Part shown: one piece after another, positions 4,865-6,585 of the stretch
How the letters are laid out: each line of letters starts with the position of its first letter
How positions within the stretch are numbered: position 1 is the stretch's first letter
Origin: an uncultured Clostridia bacterium
GTDB lineage: Bacteria > Bacillota > Clostridia > Christensenellales > Borkfalkiaceae
NCBI GenBank assembly: GCA_944376035.1
Contig: CALWBJ010000138.1
Coordinates: forward strand, 1-6,585
DNA length: 6,585 nucleotides
Direction: 5' to 3'
Program-made: the position numbers and the translations under genes
Notes under the pieces: generated by a model
Told to the model about the DNA's origin: nothing
Seen by the model: only the letters and a program-made list of their open reading frames with translations
Database searches by the model: none

Positions 4865-6585
4865 CTTTATCCACAAACCTTAAATTATCTATTGCAATCC
4901 AGGTGTTTTCATTTATCTCTGTCTCTGTAGCCGAGTAAGTAAATCCTATTCTGATTTTCTTAACCTGACTTAAACTTGCACCCGTGCCAGGATAAATGGT
5001 TAAATTATCGCTCGTAATGGTGAATGTCTGCCACTCATCCGGATTTGCCATGCCGGGTCTTATCTCGCCTATCGGTAAACCAGCCGCATCTATAAGCAAC
5101 ATAACTACGTTGGTATAACTTCCCGTTCCTCTCATGAAAGATATTTCCATATTTTTAGTAGTAAGATCTGACGGAGTTATAAATATCTCCACGCTGTTCT
5201 CCCAGCCGGGGTCAGGATTCGGATTGGAATTCTTTGCAGTAATAAACTGATAATATCCGCCCTCATCCTTCTTAATCTGTTCTATTACGACGTTGTTATA
5301 TCCTCTTATGCTGTTAGACATATCCGAGTTAATTTCTTCTATGTCTTCCGCAGTATAAGAATGTACATACATATTGTCTATGGAAACCGATACGTCTGAC
5401 GGATCAAAATTCACGTCCGTATTCCAGTCAGTTGAAGGCACTGCATATATTCTTACGCGCATGCAACTGTTACTCGCACCCATGCTGCCGTATAACGCCC
5501 CATAAGTAGTGAACGTTATCCATTCGCTTCCGGGGTTTAATACATAGAATCTTTCTGTAAGCGCTCCTTCAGCCGTTACAAACGCTATAGCGATTCTGTC
5601 CGAATTTGCACTGGTCTTGAAATCAAAAGTCAGATATCCGCCTCCCTCTACCGCTTCGAATTTAGTCGTCGGGAAATAGAAATCAGCAAAGTTATTCCAG
5701 AACCCGTTAACTCCAGGAGCATCGCTCAGCTGAGCAAAATCAGTATCGGGGTCTGCTTTCATTAACTGATACCAGCCGCCTTCGGGTTTGTTTACCTGTC
5801 CCATCGTTGCCGTACTGCTGCCGTCGCTATCGTATATCACATAGTCGTTAGAGCAGTCATCTTCTGGCTCCTCGGGAATTACACTTACGGCAAACTCTTT
5901 GCTTAAACCGCCCGCGTTTACCGTTATAACCGTTTCACCTTTGCTGATTCCGGTAACAACTCCGTCGCCGTCAACCGTTGCTATAGCGTCGTTATCGGAT
6001 ACGTATTTGAACGCCACGTCCGCCGCAGGACTTACTGTCGCGTTTATCTGTACAGTCTTGTTTTCCTTTATCGTAGCAGAACTTTCCGAAAGGGTAAGTT
6101 CGGGACTGACAGCGGGTATTTCTTCAAACGTATCGTATACATCATCGCCTTTTACATATGTACCTTCCGCAGTCTCACTGTATCCGTCTGCCGCATAATA
6201 TCCGCCTTTTACATAGTCTTCCAGCGCTCCCGCTACTCCCGCTGCTTCATATTCACTGTAATCTCCGTTTAGTATACCGCTCGCTACCCGCACTACGCTG
6301 CGGCTCTCTCCAGCCGTCGAATAACTGTACGTTTCTCCGTCGTAAAAGTATGCCGTAGCCGCAAATCTTACATTGTAATTCTGCAAATACAGGTTTACTA
6401 TTGAGCCCGTATAGCAATAACTTCCGTTTTCTTCAAATATCTTTTCCGCTCCGAACGTAAGATTTACCATCTTACCTCCCTTTACTCCGTTTATGTACGA
6501 CACAAAGTCCGCTTCGCCGCTCTCTTTCTGTGCCTCGTACTCCGTAACGTAACTTTCGGGCACTATTATCATCCCGAATGTCCCG
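4860..6585 (-). CDS. Secreted multidomain protein with Big2 domain and two CBM-like modules (N terminus outside window)
   Basis: The reading frame stays open to the right edge (it reads G-T-F-G before the first Met at 6572), so this is the C-terminal part of a longer protein; the signal peptide and any catalytic domain would lie upstream. Numbering from that Met: residues 1-100 (FGMIIVPESY, then NYNVRFAATAYF and RSVVRVAS) resemble a domain I associate with secreted Clostridia proteins. Residues about 157-232 form a bacterial Ig-like Big2 domain (SDNDAIATVDGDGVVTGISKGETVITV). An acidic linker (PEEPEDD) follows. Two beta-sandwich modules come next, about 241-407 and 408-570. Each has an EGG[WY]YQ start and ends on an IDN strand (SVSIDNMYV; WIAIDNLRF), a pattern common in carbohydrate-binding modules. 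The inferred role is binding of polysaccharide or the cell surface outside the cell. Ligand and full length are unknown. Stop codon TAA; a U-tailed hairpin follows 19 nt later. Confidence 0.85.
   Translation of the reverse strand, partial: GTFGMIIVPESYVTEYEAQKESGEADFVSYINGVKGGKMVNLTFGAEKIFEENGSYCYTGSIVNLYLQNYNVRFAATAYFYDGETYSYSTAGESRSVVRVASGILNGDYSEYEAAGVAGALEDYVKGGYYAADGYSETAEGTYVKGDDVYDTFEEIPAVSPELTLSESSATIKENKTVQINATVSPAADVAFKYVSDNDAIATVDGDGVVTGISKGETVITVNAGGLSKEFAVSVIPEEPEDDCSNDYVIYDSDGSSTATMGQVNKPEGGWYQLMKADPDTDFAQLSDAPGVNGFWNNFADFYFPTTKFEAVEGGGYLTFDFKTSANSDRIAIAFVTAEGALTERFYVLNPGSEWITFTTYGALYGSMGASNSCMRVRIYAVPSTDWNTDVNFDPSDVSVSIDNMYVHSYTAEDIEEINSDMSNSIRGYNNVVIEQIKKDEGGYYQFITAKNSNPNPDPGWENSVEIFITPSDLTTKNMEISFMRGTGSYTNVVMLLIDAAGLPIGEIRPGMANPDEWQTFTITSDNLTIYPGTGASLSQVKKIRIGFTYSATETEINENTWIAIDNLRFVDKV

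Noticed and set aside
5899..6198. Plus-strand open frame of 99 codons
   Set aside because: It lies wholly opposite the Big2 part of the secreted-protein gene, is low in complexity and has no Shine-Dalgarno; it is a composition shadow.

Overview
The window reads as chromosomal DNA from an anaerobic Bacillota, most likely a gut-type Clostridia. The basis is AAGGAG Shine-Dalgarno sites, sigma-A-like promoters (TTGAAA/TATAAT), very AT-rich intergenic DNA with GC-rich hairpins, and a secreted protein with a bacterial Ig-like (Big2) domain. The genus is not recognisable, and the Clostridia call is inference from style rather than from a marker gene.

All four genes are on the minus strand, so transcription runs from the right edge to the left. 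In order of transcription: (1) the 3' part of a large secreted protein whose N terminus lies beyond the window, with a surface-protein domain, a Big2 domain and two tandem carbohydrate-binding-like beta-sandwich modules; (2) a 512-residue exported, probably lipid-anchored, TIM-barrel glycoside-hydrolase-like protein; (3) a 472-residue paralogue of it with no signal peptide, probably cytoplasmic; (4) a 348-residue member of the uroporphyrinogen-decarboxylase (URO-D) superfamily that is neither a typical HemE nor a typical corrinoid methyltransferase. No tRNA, rRNA, insertion sequence or CRISPR array is seen, and no transporter or regulator gene.

The intergenic gaps carry recognisable signals. 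A U-tailed hairpin lies between genes 1 and 2 and runs straight into the Shine-Dalgarno of gene 2. A GC-rich hairpin, a perfect 22-bp tandem repeat and an 11-bp tandem repeat lie between genes 2 and 3. A 15-bp inverted repeat and a good promoter lie between genes 3 and 4. A 16-bp GC-rich hairpin lies downstream of gene 4, followed by a strong promoter that points out of the left edge.

Taken together this looks like a small glycan-use locus. A secreted binding protein and a surface enzyme would act outside the cell, a matched enzyme copy inside the cell, and a URO-D-like protein of unknown reaction on a product. The most unusual part is the outside/inside enzyme pair: by hand count the barrels align over 358 residues without a gap at about 68% identity, while the C-terminal domains have drifted to about 33%. 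The substrate, the CAZy family and the role of the URO-D protein cannot be settled from sequence alone.
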